Positions 33,700-44,004 of a DNA stretch of 44,263 nucleotides are shown here, in pieces. Origin of the DNA: Terriglobales bacterium (lineage in GTDB: Bacteria; Acidobacteriota; Terriglobia; Terriglobales; Acidobacteriaceae); assembly GCA_035624455.1 (NCBI GenBank), contig DASPRM010000129.1:1-44263 (forward strand), read 5' to 3'. The position numbers and the translations under genes are program-made. How positions within the stretch are numbered: position 1 is the stretch's first letter; every line of letters starts with the position of its first letter. A model generated the notes under the pieces. The model saw only the letters and a program-made list of their open reading frames with translations, ran no database searches and had not been told where the DNA came from.

Positions 33700-35106
33700 A
33701 TGAACACCCTGAAGCTGTGCAAGCCGTTATTGGCTCTGATTCTCGTGCTGTCATTAAGTTTCCCGGGTTGGGGACAAGCGCTGGTCTCCCTACCCAAGCC
33801 AACCGGGTTCAATGTCTTTTCCGCTGAGCAAGACGTTGAGCTGGGCAGGCAAAATGCGGCCCAGATACGAAAGCAGCTGCCGTTGCTCCCCGATTCCAAT
33901 CCCGTTACGCAATACGTGCAGCAGATCGGTAGAAAGCTGGTGGCCACCATGCCCCAGCCGACCTGGCCTTACGAATTCCACGTTGTTCAGCAGAAAGATA
34001 TCAATGCCTTCGCTCTGCCCGGCGGTCCGATCTTTGTGAATCTGGGCACAATTCAGGCAGCGGACAACGAAGCCCAATTGGCAGGTGTGATGGCGCATGA
34101 GATGTCGCACATCTATGAACGCCACTCCACCAAGCAAGCGTCTAAGCAGGCAGCTCTGCAGCTTCCGCTTGGAGTGCTGGGGGGGCTGCTGGGAGGCAGT
34201 GCGGTCGGACAGTTAGCAGCAGCCGGCATCGGGTTCGGTCTGGGGTCGGTTTTTCTCAAGTACTCCCGCGACGCTGAGGCTCAGGCCGACGCCGTTGGCG
34301 CTCGCATCATGTACAACGCTGGCTATAACCCAGTGGAGATGGCCAACTTCTTCCGCAAGCTGGAGGAAGAGGGCGGAGCGCGCGGTTCGCAATTCTTCAG
34401 CGATCACCCCAATCCGGGAAACCGCGTGCAGGCGGTGGAGAAGGAGATCGCCGAGTTCCCGCGCAAGAACTTTGTCACCACCAGCGCAGAATTCAGCCGC
34501 ATTCATCAGCTCGCGCTGAACACGCGTGCTTATAGTGCGCAGGAAATTCAACAGCGGGCGCATTACGCCAGCGCCGGCTCGACGGCCGATAGTTCCGGCG
34601 GCACGATTTCAGCGAATTCAATTCGGCCCAGTGCGAATTTCACCAGCTTCCAGCATCAGGCCTACACACTTAACTATCCCGAGAATTGGCACGTATTCGG
34701 CGACTCCACCTCAGACGTTACCATCGCCCCGGAGGCGGGAGTCTCTCAGAATGTAGTGGCGTTCGGCGTAATCATCAGTGGCTTTCAGCCAGAAAGCTCC
34801 AATTCCATCGACGGAGCTACCCGTGAGCTGATCGATTCTCTGCGGCACTCCAGTCCTGATCTCCGGCCCGTAGGCACCGAGCAGGAGATTCGTGTGAACG
34901 GCATCACTGGACGCTCGGTGGACCTTATGGGCCGCTCCCCCTTGCGAGATAGTTCGGGCCAACCGGTTCAGGAGCACGACTGGCTCGTCATCCTACCGCG
35001 CGGGGACGGCACAGTTCTCTATGCCGTCTTCATATCTCCCGACAAGGACTTTACTGTGCTTCGCCCCACCTACGAGCGCATGCTCAAGAGCCTGCAGATG
35101 CGGTAG
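33700..35106 (+). CDS. Secreted M48-family metalloprotease with extra C-terminal domain
   Basis: 468 residues. Signal peptide (1-26, cleavage near WGQ-A). The M48 catalytic domain (about 40-265) has the zinc motif HEMSH (133-137) in GVMAHEMSHIYERHS, the third ligand Glu193 in SRDAEAQADAVGARI, and a Gly-rich hydrophobic pair of helices between (155-185) that may associate with the membrane. This is the BepA/LoiP-like periplasmic quality-control group. Residues about 305-468 form an added domain starting NFTSFQHQAYTLNYPENWHV and resembling the PsbP/DUF1795-like fold. GAGG lies nine bases before the ATG. Confidence 0.9.
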   Translation: MNTLKLCKPLLALILVLSLSFPGWGQALVSLPKPTGFNVFSAEQDVELGRQNAAQIRKQLPLLPDSNPVTQYVQQIGRKLVATMPQPTWPYEFHVVQQKDINAFALPGGPIFVNLGTIQAADNEAQLAGVMAHEMSHIYERHSTKQASKQAALQLPLGVLGGLLGGSAVGQLAAAGIGFGLGSVFLKYSRDAEAQADAVGARIMYNAGYNPVEMANFFRKLEEEGGARGSQFFSDHPNPGNRVQAVEKEIAEFPRKNFVTTSAEFSRIHQLALNTRAYSAQEIQQRAHYASAGSTADSSGGTISANSIRPSANFTSFQHQAYTLNYPENWHVFGDSTSDVTIAPEAGVSQNVVAFGVIISGFQPESSNSIDGATRELIDSLRHSSPDLRPVGTEQEIRVNGITGRSVDLMGRSPLRDSSGQPVQEHDWLVILPRGDGTVLYAVFISPDKDFTVLRPTYERMLKSLQMR

Positions 35107-35125
35107 TCCGGCCCTGGGAGCCCAA

Positions 35126-35151
35126 CCCTTCCGCCCTCTTTTGGCGGAGGG
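35126..35151. terminator. Stem-loop between convergent genes
   Basis: CCCTTCCGCC and GGCGGAGGG pair around a CTCTTTT loop, with one G-U pair. It lies 20 bp past the M48 stop and 15 bp past the stop of the convergent gene, a fair position for a bidirectional terminator, but there is no U tract. Confidence 0.5.
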
Positions 35152-35165
35152 TGGCTATGAAATCG

Positions 35166-35708
35166 CTATTTCTTAGCCGAAACCGGAATCATTGCATGTT
35201 CGTATGGCGTACCCGCCCACATCATGTACGGCTTGGTGGGATCGGGGTCGGGAGCTTCTGTGTAACCCAGGGTCTTGCTGGGCGGACCGAAAACCATGAT
35301 GTGGGGGCCGGTAACGATCCAATGATTGTCCGCAGTCTTGCCCGTGGCGTAGGGATCGGTATTGCTCGCACCCTCGTCGCCAGCCAGCATGTAGGAAATG
35401 CCGACCTTATTTGGCGGTGGCTCGTGCCTCATCATGGCATGGATGAATTCCATGCTGTTAGCGTCGTTGCACATCTTGTCCGTGCCCATAACCATGCATG
35501 TGAACCCGTTCTTTCCCTCCCGCAGGGTGCGCATGCTCCCATCGCTTTCGACCCGGACCACTGCGGCGCCATCGGCAACGCCCTTCGGTGCAGCGGAGAG
35601 AGCCTGCGTGGTGTATTCGGAGTCCGATAGTTTTTTCTGAGCCCCTGCCGTGCACGCGATCGCCACCAGCGATACGGTAGTCATGAGCATCGTCCTCACC
35701 CTTGGCAT
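35166..35708 (-). CDS. Secreted protein, unknown function
   Basis: 180 residues from ATG 35708, which has GGAGG upstream. Signal peptide about 1-23 (MLMTTVSLVAIACTAGAQ). The mature part contains ALSAAPKGVADGAAVVRVE, DGSMRTLREGKNGFTCMVMG, DKMCNDANSMEFIHAMM and a C-terminal YMMWAGTPYEHAMIPVSAK. Two cysteines could form a disulfide. It resembles conserved hypothetical secreted proteins seen in soil bacteria; I cannot assign a function. Confidence 0.75.
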   Translation of the reverse strand: MPRVRTMLMTTVSLVAIACTAGAQKKLSDSEYTTQALSAAPKGVADGAAVVRVESDGSMRTLREGKNGFTCMVMGTDKMCNDANSMEFIHAMMRHEPPPNKVGISYMLAGDEGASNTDPYATGKTADNHWIVTGPHIMVFGPPSKTLGYTEAPDPDPTKPYMMWAGTPYEHAMIPVSAKK

Positions 35709-35816
35709 GTTTTCCTCCACAGCTTCGCGCTGAACCTCAAGTTGCACTCAAGCAGGCGGCATTTTACAGCCGCTGTTCCCGACGTCAAGTTGAGGCCGGT
35801 TTGCGGGCGTGAGCGA

Positions 35817-35857
35817 AGCGGGAACCCGCTGGCGAAATCCCGAGTGTAGCGAGGGAT
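35817..35857. repeat. Short palindromic intergenic repeat
   Basis: Two adjacent inverted repeats: AGCGGG-AA-CCCGCT (35817-35830) and ATCCC/GGGAT (35837-35857, holding GAGTGTAGCGA). They lie in the 256-bp gap ahead of the haem-sensor gene. I recall similar 'CGAGGGATCT' elements in Acidobacteriota intergenic DNA, but cannot verify copies. Confidence 0.35.
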
Positions 35858-35964
35858 CTGTTGTTGCAGAATGCTCCGACGGCAAGGGTATCGGTTTCAT
35901 TTGGCGAGGCTTTTGAGGAGAACTGTGCTCGGATTATTCTTACCTCAGGTCAAGGAGCAAGCGC

Positions 35965-36840
35965 ATGAAGCTGGTTGCCAAATTTAACTTGATACTCGTG
36001 ATTTTATTCGGCGTTGGTCTTGCCGTGATCGCGTACATGTCCTACAGCTTCCTCATGTCGAACGCGCGCGATCAGGTTCTGCAACAGGCTCAGTTGATGG
36101 TCGAGAGTGCCAGTTCGACTCGCGAATACACAGCGCAGGAGCTGACGCCGCTTCTGGAAGAAAATCCGCGGCACCTAACGACCTTCTTGCCGCAAACGAT
36201 TCCTTTCTATGCTGCGACGGTGACTTTTGCTCGCCTGCACGGGAAATATCCGGACTACACATACAAGGAAGCCGCACTTAATCCTTCCAATCCCCGCGAC
36301 CGGGCCGTGGAATGGGAGTCAGACTTGATTCAGTATTTCCGCAATCATCCCGGGCAAAGGGAACTTGTAGGTGAACGCGAAACCCCGACAGGACGCTCTC
36401 TGTACCTGGCTCACCCTATTGCAGTTGGGAAGGAATGTCTGGACTGTCACGATCGTCCAGAAACCGCTCCGGCAACGATTGTGCAAACCTATGGCACTGC
36501 CAACGGTTTTGGCTGGAAGCTGAATGAGATCAACGCTGCGCAAATCGTATCCGTGCCCATGACAGTTCCGGTAGGGATCGCAAATCGGGCATTCCGCCGT
36601 CTGATGACGTATCTAACCGTGATCTTCCTGCTGACGCTGGCGGCTATGGATGCAGCGCTGTACTACATGGTGATCCGGCCATTGCGCCGACTCTCGCACG
36701 CAGCGGACAAGATCAGCAAAGGGGACAAGGATTTACCCGAGTTGCCGGTTCACAGCACCGATGAGATAGGCACAGTGACTGCTTCTTTCAACCGCATGTG
36801 TGTGAGCTTGTCGAAGGCGCTGAAGATGCTGAATGAGTGA
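35965..36840 (+). CDS. Membrane c-type-haem sensor (DUF3365) with HAMP domain
   Basis: 291 residues: TM1 (8-28), an extracytoplasmic DUF3365/Tll0287-like domain (about 32-205), TM2 (214-236) and a HAMP domain (238-288) at the very end. The sensor domain contains a CLDCH haem c attachment motif (Cys158, Cys161, His162), so haem should be covalently bound. Domains of this type are thought to sense redox state or small gases. There is no kinase, cyclase or methyl-accepting domain after HAMP, so output must go through a partner. AAGGAG lies seven bases before the ATG. It ends eight bases from the end of the Ser/Thr kinase gene on the opposite strand. Confidence 0.88.
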   Translation: MKLVAKFNLILVILFGVGLAVIAYMSYSFLMSNARDQVLQQAQLMVESASSTREYTAQELTPLLEENPRHLTTFLPQTIPFYAATVTFARLHGKYPDYTYKEAALNPSNPRDRAVEWESDLIQYFRNHPGQRELVGERETPTGRSLYLAHPIAVGKECLDCHDRPETAPATIVQTYGTANGFGWKLNEINAAQIVSVPMTVPVGIANRAFRRLMTYLTVIFLLTLAAMDAALYYMVIRPLRRLSHAADKISKGDKDLPELPVHSTDEIGTVTASFNRMCVSLSKALKMLNE

Positions 36841-36848
36841 TGCGGGTT

Positions 36849-37952
36849 CTAGGAACCGTTCACCGGCTTGGAACGCAAGAACCGCTCGCGCGCCTGGCTG
36901 GAGTCGATTTCCTCTGCCAGAGAGCGGTAAAGCTCGTCGAGGGTCGCATTCTTGACCGCGGCACGCTTTACGATCACCTTGGCAATAGGTCCCACGTACT
37001 CAGCAAGGTCTTTGCTGACACGCTCCAGCACAGCAGGCTCGAAAGCATGGTTGCCGGCTCTCGGGGATACTGGGCCTATCTGAGAAGTTGTCGCGCTCCC
37101 CCTGGAGAGAGGCGCGGGTTTTTGCAGACTTGCGGTTTGTGCCATGCGGACAGCGTCCAGTGCCTGCAGGAATTCCTCTGCCGACTGGAAACGTTCGCCC
37201 GGACTCTTAGCTAACGCTTTAAGAACGATTGCGGAGAGCTCAGCCGAAACGTCGGGGTTTAACTCTGAGGGCGGCCGCGGCGCCTCCTTCAGGTGAGCAG
37301 TCAGCAACGCATACTCGCCCTTGCCGTAAAACGGCACCCGTCCCGTAATTACTTCGTATAAGGTGACCCCCAGTGAATAGATGTCGGACCTCAGGTCTAC
37401 CTTTTCACCGCTCACCTGCTCGGGCGACATGTAGTGAATCGACCCCAATACGGCTCCGGATGACGTGAGCCCGGCCTCGCGATTGCTGGCCGCCAACCCG
37501 AAGTCGAGTAGCTTCGCCTGCCCGTCCGCCGTGATCATGATGTTCGAGGGCTTGATATCCCGGTGCACTACGCCACGGCGATGGGCATAAGCCAATGATC
37601 CCAGCACCTGCGATATGTAGTCGAGGCCTTGCCACAAGCTGATGCGCCCTCTCTTGGCGCCCAAGGTCTCGCCTTCCACGAACTCCATGACCATGACCAA
37701 CTGGTCCTGGTGTTGGAACGCAGTGTGAAGCAGCGCGATATTGGGGTGATGAAGGCTGGCGACGACTCGGACTTCGCGAGTGAATCGCTCTGCGAGTTCC
37801 TGGGTCTGTCGGAGGTCTGGCAGAAGGATCTTCAGTGCCTCGACACGCTGAGAGATACGATGGCGGACCTTGAAGATCTTGCCTATGCCACCTGCTCCCA
37901 GCTCCCCGATTACCTCGTATTCACCGATCAGATCTCCGACTGCAATCGACAT
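36849..37952 (-). CDS. Soluble Ser/Thr protein kinase (Hanks type)
   Basis: 367 residues. Kinase domain about 12-275: glycine loop IGELGAGGIGKIFKV, ATP Lys41 in VEALKIL, catalytic HRDIKPSN (Asp132), DFG (150-152), activation loop to HYMSPEQV (APE equivalent) and SDIYSLGVTLYE. There is no membrane helix and no PASTA repeat, unlike PknB. The last 60 residues form a conserved-looking helical module (YVGPIAKVIVKRAAV, LDELYRSLAEEI) that I recall from other bacterial kinases and cyclases. The gene lies tail to tail with the haem sensor. No strong Shine-Dalgarno site precedes ATG 37952. Confidence 0.93.
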   Translation of the reverse strand: MSIAVGDLIGEYEVIGELGAGGIGKIFKVRHRISQRVEALKILLPDLRQTQELAERFTREVRVVASLHHPNIALLHTAFQHQDQLVMVMEFVEGETLGAKRGRISLWQGLDYISQVLGSLAYAHRRGVVHRDIKPSNIMITADGQAKLLDFGLAASNREAGLTSSGAVLGSIHYMSPEQVSGEKVDLRSDIYSLGVTLYEVITGRVPFYGKGEYALLTAHLKEAPRPPSELNPDVSAELSAIVLKALAKSPGERFQSAEEFLQALDAVRMAQTASLQKPAPLSRGSATTSQIGPVSPRAGNHAFEPAVLERVSKDLAEYVGPIAKVIVKRAAVKNATLDELYRSLAEEIDSSQARERFLRSKPVNGS

Positions 37953-38317
37953 AAGGCCTATGCTGTTACTTATAGATGCGGAGACAAGTAGGAAGGATTG
38001 AGTATCATCAGCTTGAAACTGGCGTGTTGAGAAGCTATCGGTGAAGGCCCGAATGTAAGAGGGTTTCAGAGCTGATCCGGATTATTTGTGATATGGCGAT
38101 GGTACGACAGCTATCGGCGACGCCCGGCGGTTAGACGCTCTCGAACTGCTCCGCATTTTCGTCTGGTCTCTCACCCCGAGAGAGATGTTTGCACCCAAAC
38201 CCACAGTGACCTTCGGAATTCCGAGCGCGGATGCCAACGCTCCGTGCCTCCCGACGGAACGTGCCCTGTCGGCTGGGTCGGTGTATCGCCGTCCAGTGCA
38301 ATTCCAGGTCGAAATCC
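37953..38317. other. 365-bp intergenic region
   Basis: It should hold the kinase promoter on its left side; TATAAG reads on the minus strand about 25 bp from the ATG, without a clear -35. A small TCTCTC-ACCCC-GAGAGA hairpin lies at 38167-38183, about 135 bp past the esterase stop. No gene or RNA is recognised. Confidence 0.4.
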
Positions 38318-39991
38318 TTAGTATTGCTGCGCCACTGTCTTCTCGGCGGCGGGCAGGTGCTTGGTTACGTGGTCTGCCATCATCCTGACTAAGTCGGCGT
38401 TCGTCATCGGCTGCCAGCCGTGTCCTTTCATCGGGCGTCCGTAGGCGAACGTGGCATGCGCCGGGGGGCTTATATTCGTCAGGAAGTCTTCCATCCTGTA
38501 CACCGCAAGATTCAGGTAGTAGTCATCCATATCGCCGCAATAGATGTGGATTTTGCCGTCGAGCTGGTTGCCGATCTCCGACCAGTGTTTTTCCAGGTAG
38601 GCGCGCAGATCGTAGCCGTGATCGCGCATGTAGGTGGCAACCGCGTGATCGATCTCGCCGGTCTCCTTGTTCCAGACCGGCTTTGGATAGCCATCCTCAT
38701 CGATAGGACCATAGACAGCTTCCCAGGCCTCGAGTTGCTGGGCGGAGCGCCCATGGGAACCGAGCGCAGCTTCAAACTGGCTCATCTGGCGCATTGTGAG
38801 GGTGACCTGACCTTCTGGGGTGCGCATCAGGGGACGCTCTGGTGCGGGCGGGGCAAACCCCGGTACTTCAAAAGCGCTTTCATCTTCATAGATGTCCACC
38901 ATGCCATAGCGGTGGAAGTCGATGGGATCAGGATAGAAGGTCCAGGCGCCGCCGAAAAAATCAGGGTGGAAAACTTCGAGCGCCAGCGACTCCCATCCTC
39001 CTGTCGAACCTCCGGTCAGCAGGCGCGCATACGGCTGGCGCAAGATGCGGAAGTGATCCTCCAGATACGGGATCAACTCCTGCATGATGGCGTCGCCATA
39101 AGGGCCGTTGTTGGCCGAGTTCACGGCATAGGAATCATCGAAGAAAGGCGTGGGATGTTGAAGAGTGACAGCGATCATGCGCGGGAAGTTGTCCGAGCGC
39201 CAGGCATGGGCCAGAGAAGCATCGGCGGGAAGTCCGCCGTCGTCGCCTTCCTTGTCTGGAAAGCTGAATGGCGCTCTCAGGCTGAAGTGACCCTGTATGT
39301 AGATGACGGGATAGCGCACGTCCGGGTGCTGCTCGTAATCCTTGGGAAGGAGGACAGTGGCGCCGAGATAAATTGGCGTTCCCCAGAAATGCGTGAGCAT
39401 CTGGCTTTGAATTCTGATGTGCTTGACCCAGCTTGTGTCCGCCGGGAGTTCAATGGGCGGAATGACTTTACTCAGAGAGAGCTTGAATGTCTGCGATGAG
39501 CTTGAATCGAGGTGAACTCTCTGGACTTCGCTGTAGAGATTCCCGGGAGAGCGGGTGAAGTCCTGCCCCTCCCACTGATCCAGGTGCACCCACAGGGTCT
39601 TGCCGTCAGCGCGTTGCACGCGCGTATAAACACTCATTAATGCCTGCACGAAATAATCGCCTTCGGGAAGGTCTTTCAGGCCGGCCAGGGGAAACCCGGA
39701 AGCGGTGCTCTGCAGCAGGATTCGCTGTCCGGGTTTGATCTCGCTGACATCCAGGCCGAAGAAGGGGGTCCGCTGATACCATGCGCCGATTTGCAAGCGC
39801 GGCTCCTTATTATTCTTTTTCGCCAGGATGACGAATACCCGGCCGGTGATCGGCTGCTCGTGAACCGAGGCAAGAAAGGAAATCTCGAATCGGGGGCCGC
39901 GTGCCCAAGCCGCTTGGGTTGCGCAGAATAAGACTTCGCAAAAAAGAACCAGGAGTTGAGCGATGAGAACTCTTGACGCACGCCTTCTCAT
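38318..39991 (-). CDS. Secreted esterase-like alpha/beta hydrolase
   Basis: 557 residues from ATG 39991 (AAAGG just upstream; ATG 40036 adds 15 residues). Signal peptide about 1-31 (RVLIAQLLVLFCEVLFCATQ). An N-terminal beta-rich domain (about 35-185; GRVFVILAKKNNKEP, FGLDVSEIKPGQR) precedes an esterase-D-like hydrolase domain (about 195-540). The nucleophile is Ser329 in LLTGGSTGGWESLALE and the probable catalytic His is in MKGHGWQPM near the end. The sequence PKDYEQHPDVRYPVIYIQGH is typical of the family. The substrate is unknown. Divergent from the nucleoside-salvage operon. Confidence 0.85.
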   Translation of the reverse strand: MRRRASRVLIAQLLVLFCEVLFCATQAAWARGPRFEISFLASVHEQPITGRVFVILAKKNNKEPRLQIGAWYQRTPFFGLDVSEIKPGQRILLQSTASGFPLAGLKDLPEGDYFVQALMSVYTRVQRADGKTLWVHLDQWEGQDFTRSPGNLYSEVQRVHLDSSSSQTFKLSLSKVIPPIELPADTSWVKHIRIQSQMLTHFWGTPIYLGATVLLPKDYEQHPDVRYPVIYIQGHFSLRAPFSFPDKEGDDGGLPADASLAHAWRSDNFPRMIAVTLQHPTPFFDDSYAVNSANNGPYGDAIMQELIPYLEDHFRILRQPYARLLTGGSTGGWESLALEVFHPDFFGGAWTFYPDPIDFHRYGMVDIYEDESAFEVPGFAPPAPERPLMRTPEGQVTLTMRQMSQFEAALGSHGRSAQQLEAWEAVYGPIDEDGYPKPVWNKETGEIDHAVATYMRDHGYDLRAYLEKHWSEIGNQLDGKIHIYCGDMDDYYLNLAVYRMEDFLTNISPPAHATFAYGRPMKGHGWQPMTNADLVRMMADHVTKHLPAAEKTVAQQY

Positions 39992-40075
39992 CGCCTTTAA
40001 TCCCCCTTTCAGTTTGCGGCAGGACATTTTTTCCATTTTGCCAGTCTAGCAAGCCTCCGGCAGCGGCAAGAGGTT

Positions 40076-40528
40076 GTGGCTGCTCAGGAGAACTTTTATG
40101 TCCGCGAATCCGGGAAGCCGATGTCCGTAGCGCCTCTCACTGCGGAGGAGAGCCGCAATCTCATTGAAGCAGCCCGCAAGGCGCTGGACAACGCTTATGC
40201 ACCGTACTCCAAGTTTCACGTCGGGGCGGCCATTCTCACTGAGGCTGGCAATATTTATACCGGCGGAAACGTGGAGAACGCCTCTTACGGTCTGACGATT
40301 TGTGCTGAGCGCTCGGCGATCGTGGCGGCGGTTGCGGCAGAGGGGCCGGGAATGCGACTGCGCGGCGTGGCCGTTCTCAATGGCAACGACGTGCCGTGTT
40401 CGCCCTGCGGGGCCTGCCGGCAGGTGATTTTCGAGTTCGGTCCACATGCCGCGGTTCTGTTTCAGGGGAAAGACGGTATAGAAGAATCCACCGCCGAACG
40501 CATGCTGCCGGCAGGATTTTCGTTTTGA
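40076..40528 (+). CDS. cdd: Cytidine deaminase
   Basis: 150 residues from GTG 40076 (AAGAGG just upstream). An ATG at 40121 would give 135 residues, nearer the usual length, so the start is open. It hydrolyses cytidine and deoxycytidine to uridine and deoxyuridine. Motifs: APYSKFHVGAAI, zinc Cys76 and catalytic Glu78 in ICAERSAIVAA, and zinc Cys111 and Cys114 in SPCGACRQ. This is the tetrameric small-type deaminase. First gene of a four-gene salvage operon; 13 bp to the next gene. Confidence 0.93.
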   Translation: MAAQENFYVRESGKPMSVAPLTAEESRNLIEAARKALDNAYAPYSKFHVGAAILTEAGNIYTGGNVENASYGLTICAERSAIVAAVAAEGPGMRLRGVAVLNGNDVPCSPCGACRQVIFEFGPHAAVLFQGKDGIEESTAERMLPAGFSF

Positions 40529-40541
40529 GAGATAGAACGTT

Positions 40542-41849
<1,308 letters not shown>

Positions 41850-41872
41850 CGCGGCTCACCTAAGGAGAACGA

Positions 41873-43135
41873 GTGCGATTCATTGGACTTCTGGGTATGG
41901 TGGTTCTGCTGGCGCTGGCTTATGCCTTTTCCACCAACCGTCGCGCCATCCGTGTCAAGACGGTTGCCTGGGGACTGGCGCTGCAGGTTATGTTCGCGAT
42001 CTTTGTGCTGCGCTTTCGAATCGGAAAAATAATCTTTCAAGCCGCTGGCAACGCAGTAGACAAGCTGCTGGGCTACTCTTACGTCGGTTCCGGGTTCGTG
42101 TTTGGCGAAATCGGCAAGAGGGTCTCGAACATGGGATTTTCCTTCGCCTTCCAGGTCTTGCCCACGATTATCTTTATTGCCGCTTTTTTTGGCTTGCTCT
42201 ACTACTGGGGCATCATGCAGTTCATCATTCACCAGCTAGCTAAAGTGATGGTGCGGTTTCTGGGCGCCAGCGGAGCGGAATCGCTGAACGTAGCCGCCAG
42301 CATTTTCATGGGACAAACCGAGGCTCCGCTGACCATCCGCCCATTTCTGCCTGTGATGACTCGCTCGGAGCTGATGACCATTATGACTGCGGGCATGGCG
42401 CACGTTTCCGGCGGCATTATGGCTGCATACATCGCGTTCGGAATCAAAGCCGAACATCTGCTGAGCGCCGTAATCATGACGGCTCCGGGAACCATTCTCA
42501 TGGCCAAAATGCTGGTGCCTGAGACCGAGCAGCCAGTCACCGCGCCTCAGGCAGGCAAGATCAGCGAAGCGGAGCACAAAGTCGAACTGGAGGTAGAGAA
42601 GAAGGATGGCAACGCGCTCGACGCTATCGCGCGCGGCACCATTGACGGCCTTCACCTGGCGCTAAACGTCGCCGCCATCCTGATCTCGTTTATCGCACTC
42701 ATTGCTCTTCTTAATGGCATTCTCGGCGGCACACACAACTGGCTCGCCGCGCACGGCTTCCCATGGTTCCCCTCCAGCCTGGAAAGGATCTTTGGCGTCA
42801 TCTTCGCTCCCGTCGCTTTTCTCATTGGAGTGCCATGGCGAGACTGCGTCAGCGTTGGCGATCTGCTGGGCACGCGCATGGTGATCAACGAACTGGTTGC
42901 GTTCTCTAAGCTGGGTCTGGAAAAGAGCGCGCTCGATCCTCGCTCCGTGACCATCTCCACCTTCGCCCTGTGCGGCTTTGCCAACTTCAGCTCCATTGGA
43001 ATTCAGATTGGCGGCATCAGCGCGCTGGCTCCCAATAAGCGCACTGAACTTGCCAAGCTCGGGATTCGCGCCATGATTGCGGGCACCATGGCCAACCTGA
43101 TGTCGGCCTCTATCGTTGGACTACTGATGCGATGA
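41873..43135 (+). CDS. Concentrative nucleoside transporter (CNT/NupC family)
   Basis: 420 residues from GTG 41873 with AAGGAG seven bases upstream. Many membrane helices. Family motifs are GQTEAPLTIRPFLPVMTRSE (the re-entrant loop), MSGG-like AHVSGGIMAAYIAFG, GTRMVINELVAF and a C-terminal CGFANFSSIGIQIGG. CNT proteins import nucleosides with Na+ or H+. A charged loop of about 40 residues (220-260) is inserted before the gate region. Sits 23 bp after the phosphorylase and its stop overlaps the next start by four bases. Confidence 0.93.
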   Translation: MRFIGLLGMVVLLALAYAFSTNRRAIRVKTVAWGLALQVMFAIFVLRFRIGKIIFQAAGNAVDKLLGYSYVGSGFVFGEIGKRVSNMGFSFAFQVLPTIIFIAAFFGLLYYWGIMQFIIHQLAKVMVRFLGASGAESLNVAASIFMGQTEAPLTIRPFLPVMTRSELMTIMTAGMAHVSGGIMAAYIAFGIKAEHLLSAVIMTAPGTILMAKMLVPETEQPVTAPQAGKISEAEHKVELEVEKKDGNALDAIARGTIDGLHLALNVAAILISFIALIALLNGILGGTHNWLAAHGFPWFPSSLERIFGVIFAPVAFLIGVPWRDCVSVGDLLGTRMVINELVAFSKLGLEKSALDPRSVTISTFALCGFANFSSIGIQIGGISALAPNKRTELAKLGIRAMIAGTMANLMSASIVGLLMR

Positions 43136-44004
43136 AGCCAACTGCAAAGAAAAAAGAGCTGCATGATTACGAGCTCGCTGGTGAGGCGGCAAAGTTCATC
43201 CGCGCGCGCACCAAGCTTGCTCCCAAAATCGCGGTCGTACTGGGCTCCGGCCTGGGATCGTTCGCTGACGATCTCCCCAACGCGGTGCGTATTCCCTACG
43301 CAAAAATCCCGCACTTTCCGCGCTCGACAGCCATCGGTCACGCTGGGCAGCTCGTAATGGCGAGAGTCGGCCAGGTTGCAGTGGCGCTTATGCAGGGCCG
43401 CGTTCATTTCTACGAAGGCTATTCGCTGCCGGAAGTGGTTTTTCCGATCCGCGTGCTGGGCAGGTTCGGTGTGAAGGCTGTCATCCTCACCAACGCGGCG
43501 GGCGGCATTAACACGAGCTATAAGCAGGGTGCGCTGGTGGTGCTGTCGGACCACATCAACCTGCAGGGATCGAATCCGCTGATCGGCGATAACGATGAGA
43601 GATTCGGTCTCCGCTTTCCCGACCTCACCATGGCCTACGACCGCAAATTCCGCAAAATCGCGCTGGAGCAGGCAAAGAAGATCAATCTTGATGTGTACGA
43701 GGGCGTGTACGTCGCGGTGTCCGGCCCCTCGTATGAAACTCCGGCGGAGATTCGCGCCTTTCGCGTGCTCGGCGCTGATGTTGTTGGCATGTCGACGGTG
43801 CCGGAGGTGATTACCGCGCGCCACATCGGCATGCGCGTGCTAGCGATCTCGTGCGTGACCAACATGGCGGCCGGTATGCTCGACCAGCCGCTCCATCACA
43901 AAGAAGTGCTTGAGACTGGAGAGAGGGTGAAGGGCCAATTCGTTGCCTTGCTGGAGGCCGTGATTCCGCAGATCGCAAAAGAGCTGGAGCCGGCTGAAAC
44001 CTGA
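43132..44004 (+). CDS. punA: Purine nucleoside phosphorylase (trimeric type)
   Basis: 290 residues. It splits inosine and guanosine with phosphate. Phosphate site: GSGLGSF (38-44), His70 in IGHAGQLV and GRVHFYEGY (89-97). Purine site: Glu202 in SGPSYETPAEIRAF and Asn244 in SCVTNMAAGML, the Glu/Asn pair of the trimeric 6-oxopurine-specific enzymes. TNAAGGIN (120-127) is also typical. The ATG overlaps the transporter stop (ATGA), so translation is coupled. It completes the salvage operon. Confidence 0.94.
   Translation: MKPTAKKKELHDYELAGEAAKFIRARTKLAPKIAVVLGSGLGSFADDLPNAVRIPYAKIPHFPRSTAIGHAGQLVMARVGQVAVALMQGRVHFYEGYSLPEVVFPIRVLGRFGVKAVILTNAAGGINTSYKQGALVVLSDHINLQGSNPLIGDNDERFGLRFPDLTMAYDRKFRKIALEQAKKINLDVYEGVYVAVSGPSYETPAEIRAFRVLGADVVGMSTVPEVITARHIGMRVLAISCVTNMAAGMLDQPLHHKEVLETGERVKGQFVALLEAVIPQIAKELEPAET

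Noticed and set aside
38088-38388. Short plus-strand frames in the kinase/esterase gap
   Set aside because: Overlapping frames with no family match or start signals; left as non-coding.
38420-39499. Open frame of 359 codons on the plus strand
   Set aside because: Antisense of the secreted esterase; no family motif or ribosome site.
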